64,000 bases of DNA from G965215145 sp965215145 (lineage in GTDB: Bacteria; Bacteroidota; Rhodothermia; Rhodothermales; JANQRZ01). The position numbers were made by a program, and so were the translations under genes. Under the pieces are notes generated by a model. It did not search any database. It was not told where the DNA came from and was given only the letters and a program-made list of their open reading frames with translations. How positions within the stretch are numbered: position 1 is the first letter of the stretch; each line of letters starts with the position of its first letter. Positions 7,380-16,482 of this stretch are shown piece after piece. The stretch spans positions 2,728,001-2,792,000 of the forward strand of contig OZ244038.1 of the NCBI GenBank assembly GCA_965215145.1, written 5' to 3'.

Positions 7380-9560
7380 TCAGACCGACGCGGCGAGGGC
7401 GCCGAGGGACTCGCGGAACGCGGGGCTCAGGATCAGCCTCCATCGCGGCAGGAGCGCGCGCCGGCTCTGCTCCTCACCCTTCTCGGCCTCTAGCCGGAGC
7501 GCCTTTAGCAGTGCCCTGGCGACGGGCTGCTCAGCAGCTCGGGAGTCCTGCTCCGCCTCCTTCAGCAAGCGCGCGCGGGCCTGCGCGGCGAGATGGTCGC
7601 CCAGCGCCGTCCGCACACGGGCGGCGGTGAGGCGGGCCCCGTGCGCGCGCTCGTCCGCCACCAGCGCCAGCGTCGCGTCCAGCGCCTCCATCGGCTCCCG
7701 CAGCGCGGCCGCATCGAGCCCCGCCTCCGCGATGCGGCCCTCGAACGCGCGGACGGCCTCGTAGCGCCTCCACAGCGTCGAAGCGAGCCGGTGGCGGAGC
7801 TGCGGAGCCTCCGCCTCGTTCTCCTCTCGGAGCCTACCTGCGCGCGCCTCCGCCTGCTCGGCGATCGCCGCCAACACCCGTCCTTCTCGGAGCCGGTCGA
7901 GCAGGCTGCGCCGGCGCTCCTCCCACACGGCCCGCACGGCGACGAGGGGGGCCGCGGCCTCCTCGGCGCGGGGGAGCGCACGGAGCGCGTGCCCGAGCGC
8001 GACGGCCTGGGCGAGTTGGGCCTCGGCCTCAGCAGCCGCGTGGCCGAGCGGGTCAGTCGCGTTGGGGTCGGCAGGTAGGAGGTCGAGGGCGGAGCGGATG
8101 CGGGCGAGCTCCGCGCGGAGGACCTCGACGGCTTCCATCGCCGGATCGATCAACGCCGCGGACGAGGCGGCGAGTGCGCCAGCAGAGGCACCTAACACGT
8201 CGGCTACGACGCCGGGGACCGGGCGGTCTACGTGCTCGTCCTCCACCTCCACATCGCCCCCCGGACCAGGTTCACCGTCGGGGACGGCGCCCGCCTCCGG
8301 CTCCGCCGCCACGTCGACCCACGCCGCCCCGACGAACCCGCCGGGCGGGAGGTCGCCCCCGGCGGAGAGGTCCAGCAGAACGGGGTCGGTGATGGGCGAG
8401 GCGAGGTCGGGGGCCGGGGGCGGTTCTTCGGGCGGCGACGGCGTGGGCGGGTGCTCCGCGATGAGCGCGTCGAGGAGCGCGTCGTCGGCAGCCCCCGCAC
8501 CGGTAAGCGTCTCAGCGGGCGCTTCGTCGCCGGAGGGCGTGTCGCCGGGCGCACCCCCCGGAGGGTCGGCCTCCGCTGGGGCGGGCGCCGCCTCGCGCGT
8601 CGGGGGCCCATCCCCTCCCCCGCCGGTCTCCCCGCCGGCCTCCTCCCCGACCGCAATCACCTCCTGGACCTGGAATGCGGCCTCGCTCTCCGCGCCGTCG
8701 GCCTCGCCGGGGTCGGGGGCGTCGAGGTCGAAGATCCCCATCCGCTCGCGGCGGAAGGCGTGCTTCCAGTGGCGGACGCGCGAGGGGCTGAGCTCGGCGG
8801 CCCGGCTGATCTCGCGGGTCGGGAGGCCCTCGGCGGCGAGGAGGACGACCTCGGCGCGGCGCCGCTCGACGGAGGAGCCGGAGGCCCGGAGCGCTTCCAG
8901 CGCCGCGCGCTCGCGCGGGAGGAGGTAGAGCGCGTCGTCCTCGGCCGCCCCGAGCCGGATCAGCCCCCGCTCGAACTTCGAGTAGGGGTCCGGCTCGAAC
9001 CCGAACTCGCGCAGCTCCGCCCCGAGCCGCTGGAGGTCGGCGGGCCGCCCCCCCTCGACCAGCTCGACCTCGACCTCGTGGCCGGCCCCCTCGGCCTCCT
9101 CGCCCGTCTCGTCGGTCACGGCGTCGAGCGCGAGCACGCCCACGAGGCGCTCGCCGTCGTAGAGCGCGCGGGGGGTGCGGCGTTGGCGGACGCGGAGGAG
9201 GACGCGGAGGGGCGTGGAGGCGGTGCGTTCGGCCACGGCGTCGGCGAGGGCACCGGGGGGAAGGGCCGGGGGGCCGTCGGCGTCGGCGGGCTCGCGGAAC
9301 CGGGCGTAGGCGAGGACGCCGTCGCGGGCCGCCCCATCGTCGGCGGCGTGGCGGAGCGTGGCGGTGGTCGTGCCGCCGTGGAGCCGGAGCCGGAGCGCGA
9401 GCCCCTGCCGCAGCAGCTCCGCCCCCTCGGTGTCGAGGTAGCGGTCGAGGACCTCGAAGTCCGGGAGCGGCTCGAAGTGGAGGCCGGCGAGGCTGCCCCG
9501 CGCGGCGAGCGCGGCGAAGGCGTCGGCGTCAGGAGCGCGGTAGCGGCGGCAGGCTTCCAC
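7380..9560 (-). CDS. CYTH domain - HTH domain - CHAD-like domain fusion protein
   Basis: The predicted protein has 726 residues and three parts. Residues 1-205 resemble a CYTH (triphosphate tunnel) domain, with LRLRLHGGTTTATLRH and HEVEVELVEGG strands and the SKFERGL end typical of CYTH-CHAD proteins. The first ExExK motif is degenerate (MEACRRYR). Residues 213-275 form a helix-turn-helix closely resembling IS630-type transposase HTH domains (AEVVLLAAEGLPTREISRAA, then VRHWKHAFR). Residues 285-440 are an acidic Pro/Ala/Gly linker. Residues 445-726 are a helical, Arg/Glu-rich domain in the CHAD position, but its conserved His-based motifs are not evident. CYTH/CHAD proteins bind triphosphates and polyphosphate. 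The HTH insertion suggests DNA binding. The function is inferred from domains only. Confidence 0.75.
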   Translation of the reverse strand: MEACRRYRAPDADAFAALAARGSLAGLHFEPLPDFEVLDRYLDTEGAELLRQGLALRLRLHGGTTTATLRHAADDGAARDGVLAYARFREPADADGPPALPPGALADAVAERTASTPLRVLLRVRQRRTPRALYDGERLVGVLALDAVTDETGEEAEGAGHEVEVELVEGGRPADLQRLGAELREFGFEPDPYSKFERGLIRLGAAEDDALYLLPRERAALEALRASGSSVERRRAEVVLLAAEGLPTREISRAAELSPSRVRHWKHAFRRERMGIFDLDAPDPGEADGAESEAAFQVQEVIAVGEEAGGETGGGGDGPPTREAAPAPAEADPPGGAPGDTPSGDEAPAETLTGAGAADDALLDALIAEHPPTPSPPEEPPPAPDLASPITDPVLLDLSAGGDLPPGGFVGAAWVDVAAEPEAGAVPDGEPGPGGDVEVEDEHVDRPVPGVVADVLGASAGALAASSAALIDPAMEAVEVLRAELARIRSALDLLPADPNATDPLGHAAAEAEAQLAQAVALGHALRALPRAEEAAAPLVAVRAVWEERRRSLLDRLREGRVLAAIAEQAEARAGRLREENEAEAPQLRHRLASTLWRRYEAVRAFEGRIAEAGLDAAALREPMEALDATLALVADERAHGARLTAARVRTALGDHLAAQARARLLKEAEQDSRAAEQPVARALLKALRLEAEKGEEQSRRALLPRWRLILSPAFRESLGALAASV

Positions 9561-9711
9561 GGGCGGCGGTGGAGGGGAGGACCCTGGGGGTGGTCGGAAT
9601 ATAGGCGGGGGCCGCTCAGTGACAGGGGCCGGTCGCGCCCACCGCCTGAGGCCCCCTCCCGCTTCCTGCCATCATCGGTAGCTTCCCGGCCCTCCAATCC
9701 CCTCGCCCCCC

Positions 9712-10908
9712 ATGCCCGACGCCCTCATCACCGAGCCGACGGCGCTGTTCGCCTTCCTCGCCGGGGTGCTCGGCCTCGTCTTTTACCTCAGCACGGCCCC
9801 CGCGCTGGAGCGGGTGTTCGCCGTGGCGCCCCCGGTGATCTGGGCGTACTTCGTCCCCATGCTCGCCACGACGCTCGGCGTCATCCCCGCGGCGAGCCCG
9901 ACGTACGCGTGGATGACGCGGTACCTCCTCCTCGTCGCGCTCTTCCTCCTCATGCTGACGGTGGACCTCCGGGCCATCGCGCGGCTCGGGCGGCTGGCGC
10001 TGCTGATGCTGCTGGCCGGCACCCTCGGCATCGTCCTCGGCGGGCCGGTCGCCTTCGCGGCGGTGGGCGGGCTGCTCGACGACCCCGAGGCGTGGAAGGG
10101 GTTCGCCGCGCTCTCGGGGAGCTGGATCGGGGGGACGGCCAACCTCGTCGCCGTGCAGCAGAGCGTCGGGGCCAGCGCCGAGACGCTGGCGCCGCTGCTC
10201 GTGGTCGACGTCGTGGTGGGCTACGGGTGGATGGGGGTCCTCCTCTTCCTCAGCGCCTACCAGGCCCGGTTCGACCGGTGGGTCGGGGCGGACGTGGGCT
10301 ACGTGGACGACCTCAACCGCCAGCTCGCCGCGCTCGACGCCGAGCGCCGGCCGATCTCCATCGAGCGGCTCGCCGTGATGGTCGGGCTCGCGTTCGGGGC
10401 CGCCGTGCTCGGCCGCCTCGGCGGCGACGCCCTCCCCGCCCTCGGGGACCCCACCGTCATCTCGGCCAGCACGTGGGCCGTGCTCCTCGTCGTCACCGTC
10501 GGGCTCGCCCTCTCGTTCACCCCCATGCGGCGGCTCGAACGCGACGGCGCCTCGCGCGTGGGCTACGCCGCGCTCTACCTCCTGCTGACCGCCATCGGCG
10601 CCCAGGCCGACCTCAAGGCCGTGCTCGACGCGCCGCTCTACCTCCTCGGCGGGGTGATCTGGATCTCGATCCACATCGTCATCCTGTTCCTCGCCGCGCG
10701 GCTGCTCAAGGCGCCGCTGTTCTTCGTGGCGACGGGGAGCATGGCGAACGTGGGCGGGGCCGCGAGCGCCCCCGTCGTGGCCGGCGTCTACCACCCGGCG
10801 ATGGCGCCGGTGGGGCTGCTGATGGCGGTGGCGGGGTACGTCCTCGGGATCTACGCCGCGCTCGGCTGCGCGTGGCTCATCGCGCAGGTCGCCGGGACGG
10901 GGCTGTAG
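9712..10908 (+). CDS. DUF819-family integral membrane protein (YjcL-like)
   Basis: The predicted protein has 398 residues with about ten hydrophobic helices and short loops. The central motif GSWIGGTANLVAVQQ and the C-terminal GSMANVGGAASAPVVA are the two glycine-rich repeats characteristic of the DUF819 family, which resembles secondary transporters with inverted repeats. Substrate is unknown. It is divergent from the CYTH fusion gene with about 150 bases between their starts. It is convergent with the methyltransferase, with only 13 bases between stops and no visible terminator hairpin. Confidence 0.85.
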   Translation: MPDALITEPTALFAFLAGVLGLVFYLSTAPALERVFAVAPPVIWAYFVPMLATTLGVIPAASPTYAWMTRYLLLVALFLLMLTVDLRAIARLGRLALLMLLAGTLGIVLGGPVAFAAVGGLLDDPEAWKGFAALSGSWIGGTANLVAVQQSVGASAETLAPLLVVDVVVGYGWMGVLLFLSAYQARFDRWVGADVGYVDDLNRQLAALDAERRPISIERLAVMVGLAFGAAVLGRLGGDALPALGDPTVISASTWAVLLVVTVGLALSFTPMRRLERDGASRVGYAALYLLLTAIGAQADLKAVLDAPLYLLGGVIWISIHIVILFLAARLLKAPLFFVATGSMANVGGAASAPVVAGVYHPAMAPVGLLMAVAGYVLGIYAALGCAWLIAQVAGTGL

Positions 10909-10921
10909 CAGCCACGGGCGC

Positions 10922-11581
10922 TCACATCTCCCCCTTCTCGAAGATGAACCGGACGGTGGCGGCCGGCCCCTGGTGGTACGCCCCCTCGCTGAGCGTGACG
11001 TCGGCCGCCTCGCAGTGGAGGACGCGGCCCCAGGTGAAGTGCTCCTCGAGCTCCGCCGGCTTCACCATGCGGTCCACCGTCGGCGGGCCGCCGGAGGTGT
11101 AGCCCATCGTGCGCTGCTCCGGGCGGAACCACTCGGCCACGAGGAGGCCGCCGGGGCGGAGCGCGACCTGCATGGCGGTGTAGAACCGGAGCCGCTCGGC
11201 GAGGCGCATGTGGACGAACGTGCAGACGGCGGCGTCCCACCGCCGCTTCGGGAGCCAGAAGGCGAGGTCCGCCTGCACGAACTCGACCTCGACGCCGTGC
11301 TCGTCGGCGAGGGCGGCGGCCTTTTCGAGCCCGGCCTCGGAGTAGTCGATGGCGGTGACGCGGTGGCCCTGCTCGGCGAGCCAGACGGCGTTGCGCCCCT
11401 CGCCGCAGCCGAGCTCCACGACCTCCGAGCCCGGCGCGAGCCGCTCGGCCTGCTGCGCGACGAAGACGTTGGGCTTCGAGCCGTAGGTGAACCCCTCGCT
11501 GGCGAACCGGGCGTCCCAGAAGGCGGCGCGGTCGGCGATGGGCGGGGCGGTGTCGGGCGGGAGGTAGGGCGAGACGGACAC
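10922..11581 (-). CDS. Class I SAM-dependent methyltransferase (TehB-like)
   Basis: The predicted protein has 219 residues. Motif I VVELGCGEGRNAVWLAEQG lies near residue 55 and is followed by VTAIDYSEAGLEKA, whose acidic residue should bind the SAM ribose. FVQADLAFWL and WDAAVCTFVHM are the later Rossmann strands. GLLVAEWFRPEQ fits motif III. The layout is that of TehB-like thiol or tellurite methyltransferases, but no substrate can be assigned. It lies alone on the minus strand between a convergent transporter gene and a T9SS cargo gene. Confidence 0.85.
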   Translation of the reverse strand: MSVSPYLPPDTAPPIADRAAFWDARFASEGFTYGSKPNVFVAQQAERLAPGSEVVELGCGEGRNAVWLAEQGHRVTAIDYSEAGLEKAAALADEHGVEVEFVQADLAFWLPKRRWDAAVCTFVHMRLAERLRFYTAMQVALRPGGLLVAEWFRPEQRTMGYTSGGPPTVDRMVKPAELEEHFTWGRVLHCEAADVTLSEGAYHQGPAATVRFIFEKGEM

Positions 11582-11626
11582 GGGCGCGGGTGATGGGTGG
11601 GCGCGGGGCCGTAGGGGTAAACGCGC

Positions 11627-11654
11627 GGCGGGCCGCCTGGACAGACGGCCCGCC
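11627..11654 (-). terminator. Possible hairpin terminator for the T9SS cargo gene
   Basis: A nine-base perfect stem (GGCGGGCCG at 11627-11635 and its complement at 11646-11654) with a ten-base loop lies about 50 bases downstream of the minus-strand stop at 11707. Read on the minus strand it is followed by a short T triplet only, so it is a weak intrinsic terminator candidate. Confidence 0.4.
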
Positions 11655-11706
11655 TGTTAGGCGCGAAGGTACTACGTTCTAGCGGCTACGCCAACGCCCC
11701 CGCCGC

Positions 11707-13323
11707 CTACTGCACGACGACGCGCTGCACGGCCGTGCCCGCAGCCCCGGAAGCACGCACGACGTAGACCCCGCTCGGAAGCGCGCCCACGTCCCACGCC
11801 ACCTCCGAGCGCCCCGCCGCCATCGGCCCGTCGTGGAGCAGGGCCACGCGGCGTCCGAGCAGGTCGAAGGCCTCGACGCGCACGGCGCCGGCCTCGGCCA
11901 GCGTGAGCGGCAGCGCGACGCGCGCCCCGGCCGGGTTCGGGTAGGCCGCCCCCAGCGCGAACCCGCCCGTCCCGGTCGGCCCCCCCTCGGCCGCGACGGC
12001 GAACCCGTTGTCGTAGAAGGCCTGCACGAACCGGCTCGACGCCTTCAGCTCCTCCACCGAGTCGAGGTGGTCACTGCCGCGCGCCCAGATGACGGCGAGC
12101 GAGAGGCTCTCGCTCTGGCCCGGACTTAGAAGGAGAGGGCCCGTCGAAAGAACAAGGCGACGGTCGTCGTCGACCGCGCTCGCCGAGCAGGAGGGGTTCG
12201 TGCAGGGCTCGCTCCAGAAGTTCGGCGGATCGTCCGGGAAGACGAAGTCGGTGGGCCCTCCGGTGGTGTTGTTCCGCCCGTCCCCGCCGAAGAGGAAGGG
12301 GAGGCCGTCGGCCCAGAAGCCGGCCATGTAGTTGTAGAATTGCTGTGCGTTATCCGGATCGCTCTGTGAATCGGTAGCGGCGTTGAGGAAGTAGGTGAGC
12401 TTGGTCATCCCCAGCGTGTCCGGCCTGCCGCCCTCGTCGATCACGGGGCCACGCAGCAGGTCGAAGCCGAGGGCGGGCGGGGCCGCGCCGTAGCCGTCCT
12501 CGTCGAAGTTGTCGGCGTTGTAGCCGAAGCCGAGGTCGAGTTCGGGGTCGCTCCCGACGTAGTCGTCGAAGCCGCCTCCGATGTCGGGGTCGGCAAAGAA
12601 GGAGACGTAGGCGTCGGCGATGTCGTTGTCGCTGCGGTTGACGATCTCGTAGTCGTAGAACGTCGTCGTCTCCAGGCCCGGCCGGTCGTAAGCATAGGCG
12701 AGGACGCGGACCTCGATCCTTAGGGGAAGGCTGCCCGTGGACTCGTGGTCGTTGCCGACGTCGTTCATCACCCACCACACGCCCTGGTCGGCGCCGTTGA
12801 GGTCCGGCCGGTCCCCGTCTTCGAGGGCGTACGCCCCGTCGTTGTTGGCGTCGATGAAGGGGGCGCCGAGGTCGGCCGGCCACTCGGCGAGGTCATCGCT
12901 GGGGGTGCCGCCGGCGTCGTAGTCCTCGATGTCCTGGCGCGTCACGCTCCAGAGCCGGTCGAAGGCGAAGCAGTCGTCGGGGTCCGGGAGCGAACCGCCC
13001 GGTTCGAGGGGGCCGGGCCAGAACTCGTAGTTTGCACCGGCCTGAGGGTAGGTGGCCGCAGCGGTGCGGATCTCGTCGTCTACCTTCCCCCCTACCCACA
13101 GCCCGGCGGTGTAGAGCGGGCTTAGGCCCGAGCCCTCAGGTACGACGTAGTTCCCCCCATCGCCGTACCGCTCGAACAGGTTGCCCGTGTTGTAGAGCTC
13201 AGCCCGGACATCGTTGGCGTCGAGCGTGGCGGAGGCCGTTCCCGTTATGCAGTTACCGGGAGTCTGGGCCAGCGCGGGCGCGGCGATGAGAAGGGAAAGG
13301 GCGAAGACAGTGGCGAGGCGCAT
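11707..13323 (-). CDS. Secreted protein with T9SS type A sorting domain
   Basis: The predicted protein has 538 residues. A clear signal peptide, MRLATVFALSLLIAAPALAQ, is followed by a large beta-rich, Asp-rich region with repeated DPD, DANNDG and DDDR segments and paired Cys residues (EPCTNPSCSAS). The last 80 residues, beginning GAAYPNPAGARVALPLTL and containing EAFDLLGRRVALLHDG, LPSGVYVVRASG and VQRVVVQ, are a textbook type A C-terminal domain for type IX secretion. It is probably surface-attached or released. No enzymatic domain is recognised. Confidence 0.85.
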   Translation of the reverse strand: MRLATVFALSLLIAAPALAQTPGNCITGTASATLDANDVRAELYNTGNLFERYGDGGNYVVPEGSGLSPLYTAGLWVGGKVDDEIRTAAATYPQAGANYEFWPGPLEPGGSLPDPDDCFAFDRLWSVTRQDIEDYDAGGTPSDDLAEWPADLGAPFIDANNDGAYALEDGDRPDLNGADQGVWWVMNDVGNDHESTGSLPLRIEVRVLAYAYDRPGLETTTFYDYEIVNRSDNDIADAYVSFFADPDIGGGFDDYVGSDPELDLGFGYNADNFDEDGYGAAPPALGFDLLRGPVIDEGGRPDTLGMTKLTYFLNAATDSQSDPDNAQQFYNYMAGFWADGLPFLFGGDGRNNTTGGPTDFVFPDDPPNFWSEPCTNPSCSASAVDDDRRLVLSTGPLLLSPGQSESLSLAVIWARGSDHLDSVEELKASSRFVQAFYDNGFAVAAEGGPTGTGGFALGAAYPNPAGARVALPLTLAEAGAVRVEAFDLLGRRVALLHDGPMAAGRSEVAWDVGALPSGVYVVRASGAAGTAVQRVVVQ

Positions 13324-13389
13324 GGGGCAGTTATGCGATGAGCGAAACGGACTGAAGATATGGCACCTTGACTCGTCCCGCGTCCGCCC

Positions 13390-15210
13390 TCAGGCCGCCC
13401 CGTCGCCACCCGCGTCGAGCGACGCCGCAGCCTGCTCGGCCTCCACGACGAGGTCCTCGATGGCCGAGAGCCCGAGCCGCCAGAAGCCGGCGTCCTGGAG
13501 GTCGATCCCGAGCCGCCCGACGAGCGCGTGCGGCCAGTCCGAGCCGCCGGCGGCGAGCAGGTCGAGGTAGCCCTCCTCGAAGCCGGCCTGCCCCTCGCGG
13601 TAGCGGGCGTAGAGCGCGAGCACGAGCAGCTCCCCGAAGGCGTAGGCATAGACGTAGCCGGGGGTGTGGACGAAGTGGGGGATGTAGCTCCACCACCGCC
13701 GGTAGTGCTCCCCCAGCGTCACGGCGTCGCCGAACATCGGCCGCTGCGTCTCGATCCAGTGCCCGGCGAGGTCGTCGGGGGTCAGCTCGCCGCGCTCGCG
13801 GCGGTGGGTGTGGATGCGGTCCTCGAAGCGGTTCATCGAGACCTGCCGGAAGACGGTCGCCATCGAGTCGTCGAGCTTCTGGACGAGCATGGCGAGGCGG
13901 TTGCGCGGGTCGGCCTCGGCGTCGAGGAGGCGCTGGAACACCAGCATCTCGCCGAACACGCTCGCCGTCTCGGCCGTGGTCAGCGGGGTATCGGAGTGGA
14001 ACACGCCCTGCTCGCGGGCGAGGAACTGGTGGACGCCGTGGCCGAGCTCGTGGGCCAGCGTCTGCACGTCGCGGACGCGGCCGGTGAAGTTCATCATGAT
14101 GTAGGGGTGCGCGCTCGGGACGGCGCCGTGGCTGAAGGCCCCGCCCCGCTTCCCCTCGACCACCGGCGCGTCGATCCAGCGACCGTCGAAGAACCGCCCC
14201 GCGATCTCGGCCATGCGGGGGTGGAAATCGCCGTAGGCATCGAGCACCGTCTGCTGCGCCTCGTCCCACCCGAACCGCCGCTCGGCGCCGCCGGCCCGCT
14301 CAATGGGGGCGTAACGGTCGTAGTCCATCATCTCGCCGTCGAGGCCGAGGAGGCGGGCCTTGAGGCGGTAGTACCGCTCCGAGAGGTCGTACCGGTTGGT
14401 GACGGCCTCCACCAGCGCCTGCACGGCGTCGTCGGCGATCTCGTTGTCGAGGTTCCGCGAGGCGAGCCAGTGGTCGTAGCGGCGCAGCCGGTCGGAGGAG
14501 GCCTTGTCGGCGAGGACGGTGTTGAAGACGAACGTGAGCGGGCGGCTCAGCCGCTCCAGCCCCTCGGTGAGCGAGAGGGCGGCGTCGCGGCGGAGCTCGC
14601 GGTCGGGGTCGTGAAGCTTGGCGAGGACGGCCTGCTCGGGGACGGTCTCGCCGCGCAGCTCGAACCGCGCCGCGCCGAGGGTCTCGTCGAAGAACCGGTT
14701 CCACGCGGCCCGCCCGGTGACGGCCTTCTCGGCGAGCACCCGCTCCTCCCCCTCCGAGAGCAGGTGCTCCCGGCGGAGCCACTGCAGCTCCAGGTAGTGC
14801 CGGTACGACATGAGGGCGTCGTCGGCGAGCAGCGCCTCCACGCGGGCCTCGTCCTGCGCGGCCCACTCGACGTCGAAAAAGATGAGCCGCTGGCTCGCCT
14901 GGGTGTAGCGCTCGCGGACGCGCTGGAGGAGCCCGCCGCACTCGGGGTCCTCGGTGTCGGTGACCCAGTGGAGGTAGGCGTAGGTGTGCGCCCGCCCGAG
15001 TCGGTCGTGGAGGTCCTCCAACTGACCCATCGCCTCGGCAAGCCCGGCGGCGTCGAGTTTCTCTAGCTGCCCGCGGTACTCGTCGGCGAACGCCTCGGCG
15101 TCCCGGTCGGCATCATCGAGCGCGGCATCGAGCGCATCGGTGTCGGCGTAGAGGTCGGCGAGGTCCCAGCGGACGTCTTCGGCGCCGGTGGTGGGAAGGG
15201 TCTCGGGCAT
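13390..15210 (-). CDS. pepF: M3-family oligoendopeptidase F-like metallopeptidase
   Basis: The predicted protein has 606 residues, normal for PepF-type M3 peptidases. The zinc motif is HELGH in TLAHELGHGVHQFLA, with the third ligand Glu expected in the downstream TAETASVFGEML segment. DFHPRMAEIAGRFFD, HPYIMMNFTGRVRDV and YAYAFGELLVLALYARY are family-typical. There is no signal peptide, so it should act in the cytoplasm on short peptides. It is transcribed away from the YtxJ-like gene, and a short GTAG...CTAC palindrome lies 17 bases upstream of its start. Confidence 0.92.
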   Translation of the reverse strand: MPETLPTTGAEDVRWDLADLYADTDALDAALDDADRDAEAFADEYRGQLEKLDAAGLAEAMGQLEDLHDRLGRAHTYAYLHWVTDTEDPECGGLLQRVRERYTQASQRLIFFDVEWAAQDEARVEALLADDALMSYRHYLELQWLRREHLLSEGEERVLAEKAVTGRAAWNRFFDETLGAARFELRGETVPEQAVLAKLHDPDRELRRDAALSLTEGLERLSRPLTFVFNTVLADKASSDRLRRYDHWLASRNLDNEIADDAVQALVEAVTNRYDLSERYYRLKARLLGLDGEMMDYDRYAPIERAGGAERRFGWDEAQQTVLDAYGDFHPRMAEIAGRFFDGRWIDAPVVEGKRGGAFSHGAVPSAHPYIMMNFTGRVRDVQTLAHELGHGVHQFLAREQGVFHSDTPLTTAETASVFGEMLVFQRLLDAEADPRNRLAMLVQKLDDSMATVFRQVSMNRFEDRIHTHRRERGELTPDDLAGHWIETQRPMFGDAVTLGEHYRRWWSYIPHFVHTPGYVYAYAFGELLVLALYARYREGQAGFEEGYLDLLAAGGSDWPHALVGRLGIDLQDAGFWRLGLSAIEDLVVEAEQAAASLDAGGDGAA

Positions 15211-15226
15211 GAGGCGGAGTCGTTCG

Positions 15227-15253
15227 GTAGAGACGCCCCGCCGGGGCGTCTAC
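15227..15253. repeat. Short GTAG...CTAC palindrome (SDR family copy)
   Basis: The palindrome is bounded by GTAG and TAC and has arms AGACGCCCCG (15231-15240) and CGGGGCGTCT (15242-15251). It belongs to the same general class as the GTAGGGGC...GCCCCTAC elements elsewhere in the window. It lies in the divergent region between pepF and the ytxJ-like gene. Confidence 0.75.
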
Positions 15254-15362
15254 GGTGAGCGTTTGTGTGGAGGGCGCGGGGATGTTCGCGGATCGTGACG
15301 AACCCGCCGGGCCGCCGGGGGTTCAGGCATTTGTCCCCCTCCACATCGTCTCTCTGCCCCGC

Positions 15363-15716
15363 ATGGCTAAGGTCACCGAGCTCAAAACCACCGACGACTT
15401 CGACAAGCTGCTCTACGAGTCCGAGGAGCGTCCCGTCGCCCTCCTCAAGCACTCCATCGCCTGCCCGATCTCGGCGCGCGGGCAGGAGCAGTTCGTCCAG
15501 CTCGAGCTGGACGGTGACCCGCCGCTCTACTGCGTCGTCGTGCAGTACGCCCGCGAGGTCTCGAACCACGTCGCCGAGGTGACGGGGGTGCGGCACGAGA
15601 CGCCGCAGGCGCTGATCCTCTCGGGCGGCGAGGTGGCCTACCACGCCAGCCACCACCGCATCACCGCCGACGCCCTCCGCGACGCCGCCCGCGAGGCCAC
15701 CGACGCGGCGGCTTGA
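15363..15716 (+). CDS. ytxJ: YtxJ/BrxC-like monothiol bacilliredoxin-family protein
   Basis: The predicted protein has 117 residues with a thioredoxin-like fold. The redox motif is KHSIACPIS, the family's TCPIS-type monothiol site, and VVVQYAREVSNHVAEVTGVRH ETPQ continues the conserved core. In Bacillota these proteins remove bacillithiol from mixed disulfides. Its presence suggests bacillithiol chemistry in this organism, although no bsh gene is in the window. The ATG at 15363 fits the family start. An in-frame GTG at 15255 would add 36 unlike residues partly encoded by repeat-flanking DNA. Confidence 0.85.
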   Translation: MAKVTELKTTDDFDKLLYESEERPVALLKHSIACPISARGQEQFVQLELDGDPPLYCVVVQYAREVSNHVAEVTGVRHETPQALILSGGEVAYHASHHRITADALRDAAREATDAAA

Positions 15717-15740
15717 CACGTAGCCCCCCACAAGAATAAA

Positions 15741-15820
15741 GTCATCCCCGCGCAGGCGGGGATCCATGCGAGGTGCAGGACTTCACCGTCGCATGGATCC
15801 CGGATCAAGTCCGGGATGAC
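15741..15820. repeat. REP/BIME-like element, copy 1
   Basis: Two hairpins point at each other. The first (15741-15766) contains CCCCGC and GCGGGG, and the second (15795-15820) contains TCCCGGA and TCCGGGA. The outer ends GTCATCCC and GGGATGAC are inverted repeats. The same element recurs at 45471-45543 with a different spacer. It lies just after the ytxJ-like gene and just before the TlpA-like gene. Confidence 0.85.
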
Positions 15821-15849
15821 GAGATGTTTTGCTGGCATCCGTCGTCTCC

Positions 15850-16458
15850 GTGGTCTTACGCGCTCGCCCCGTCGCATTCGCCCTCGCCTTCCTCGCAATT
15901 GCCGGGTGCGGGGATGGCCCGCCCGCGTCAGAGGCCCCAGCTCCCGCGGCGGAGGCCGTCCCGCTCGCGCCGGACTTCACGCTGAAGACGCCGGAGGGCG
16001 AGCCGTTCACGCTCTCCGAGCACCGCGGCGAAGTCGTCGTGCTCAACTTTTGGGCGACGTGGTGCGCCCCGTGCGTGGCCGAGATCCCCGAGCTGATGGC
16101 GATGCAGGACGCGCTCGCCGGCCAGGACGTCCGGTTCGTCGGCGTCTCGCAGGACACCGGGCCGCGCGCCTTCGAGGACGTCCGCGACTTCCGCGCGATC
16201 CTCGGCGTAACCTACCCGCTGCTGCTCGACCCCGGCCTCGCCGTCGGACGGGCCTACGACGGCGCCGCCGTTCTCCCGACGACGGTGGTGGTGGACCGCG
16301 CCGGCCGCGTCCACGCCCGCGCCGAGGGGCTGCTCACCGAGGCCCGCCTGCGGGACCTCCTCCGCGGCGTCGTCACCCTCCCCGGCGGGGCACCAACCGG
16401 ACTCGACGTACCGACCTACGAGCCCTCTGCCAACCGCCCCGAAGGCTTCGGCGGCTGA
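15850..16458 (+). CDS. TlpA/ResA-like thioredoxin-fold lipoprotein
   Basis: It is a membrane-anchored periplasmic thiol-disulfide protein. From the GTG at 15850 the product is about 202 residues, beginning MVLRARPVAFALAFLAIAGC with lipobox AIAGC. The redox centre is WCAPC in VVLNFWATWCAPCVAEIPEL, and LPTTVVVDRAGRV supplies the cis-Pro loop. A TTG at 15829, directly after the REP element, would add seven residues and cannot be excluded. Likely roles are cytochrome maturation or disulfide reduction, but no partner gene is adjacent. It converges on the TPR gene, with 24 bases between stops. Confidence 0.88.
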   Translation: MVLRARPVAFALAFLAIAGCGDGPPASEAPAPAAEAVPLAPDFTLKTPEGEPFTLSEHRGEVVVLNFWATWCAPCVAEIPELMAMQDALAGQDVRFVGVSQDTGPRAFEDVRDFRAILGVTYPLLLDPGLAVGRAYDGAAVLPTTVVVDRAGRVHARAEGLLTEARLRDLLRGVVTLPGGAPTGLDVPTYEPSANRPEGFGG

Positions 16459-16482
16459 GCCTGCAATCCTTTTCCCTCAGCC

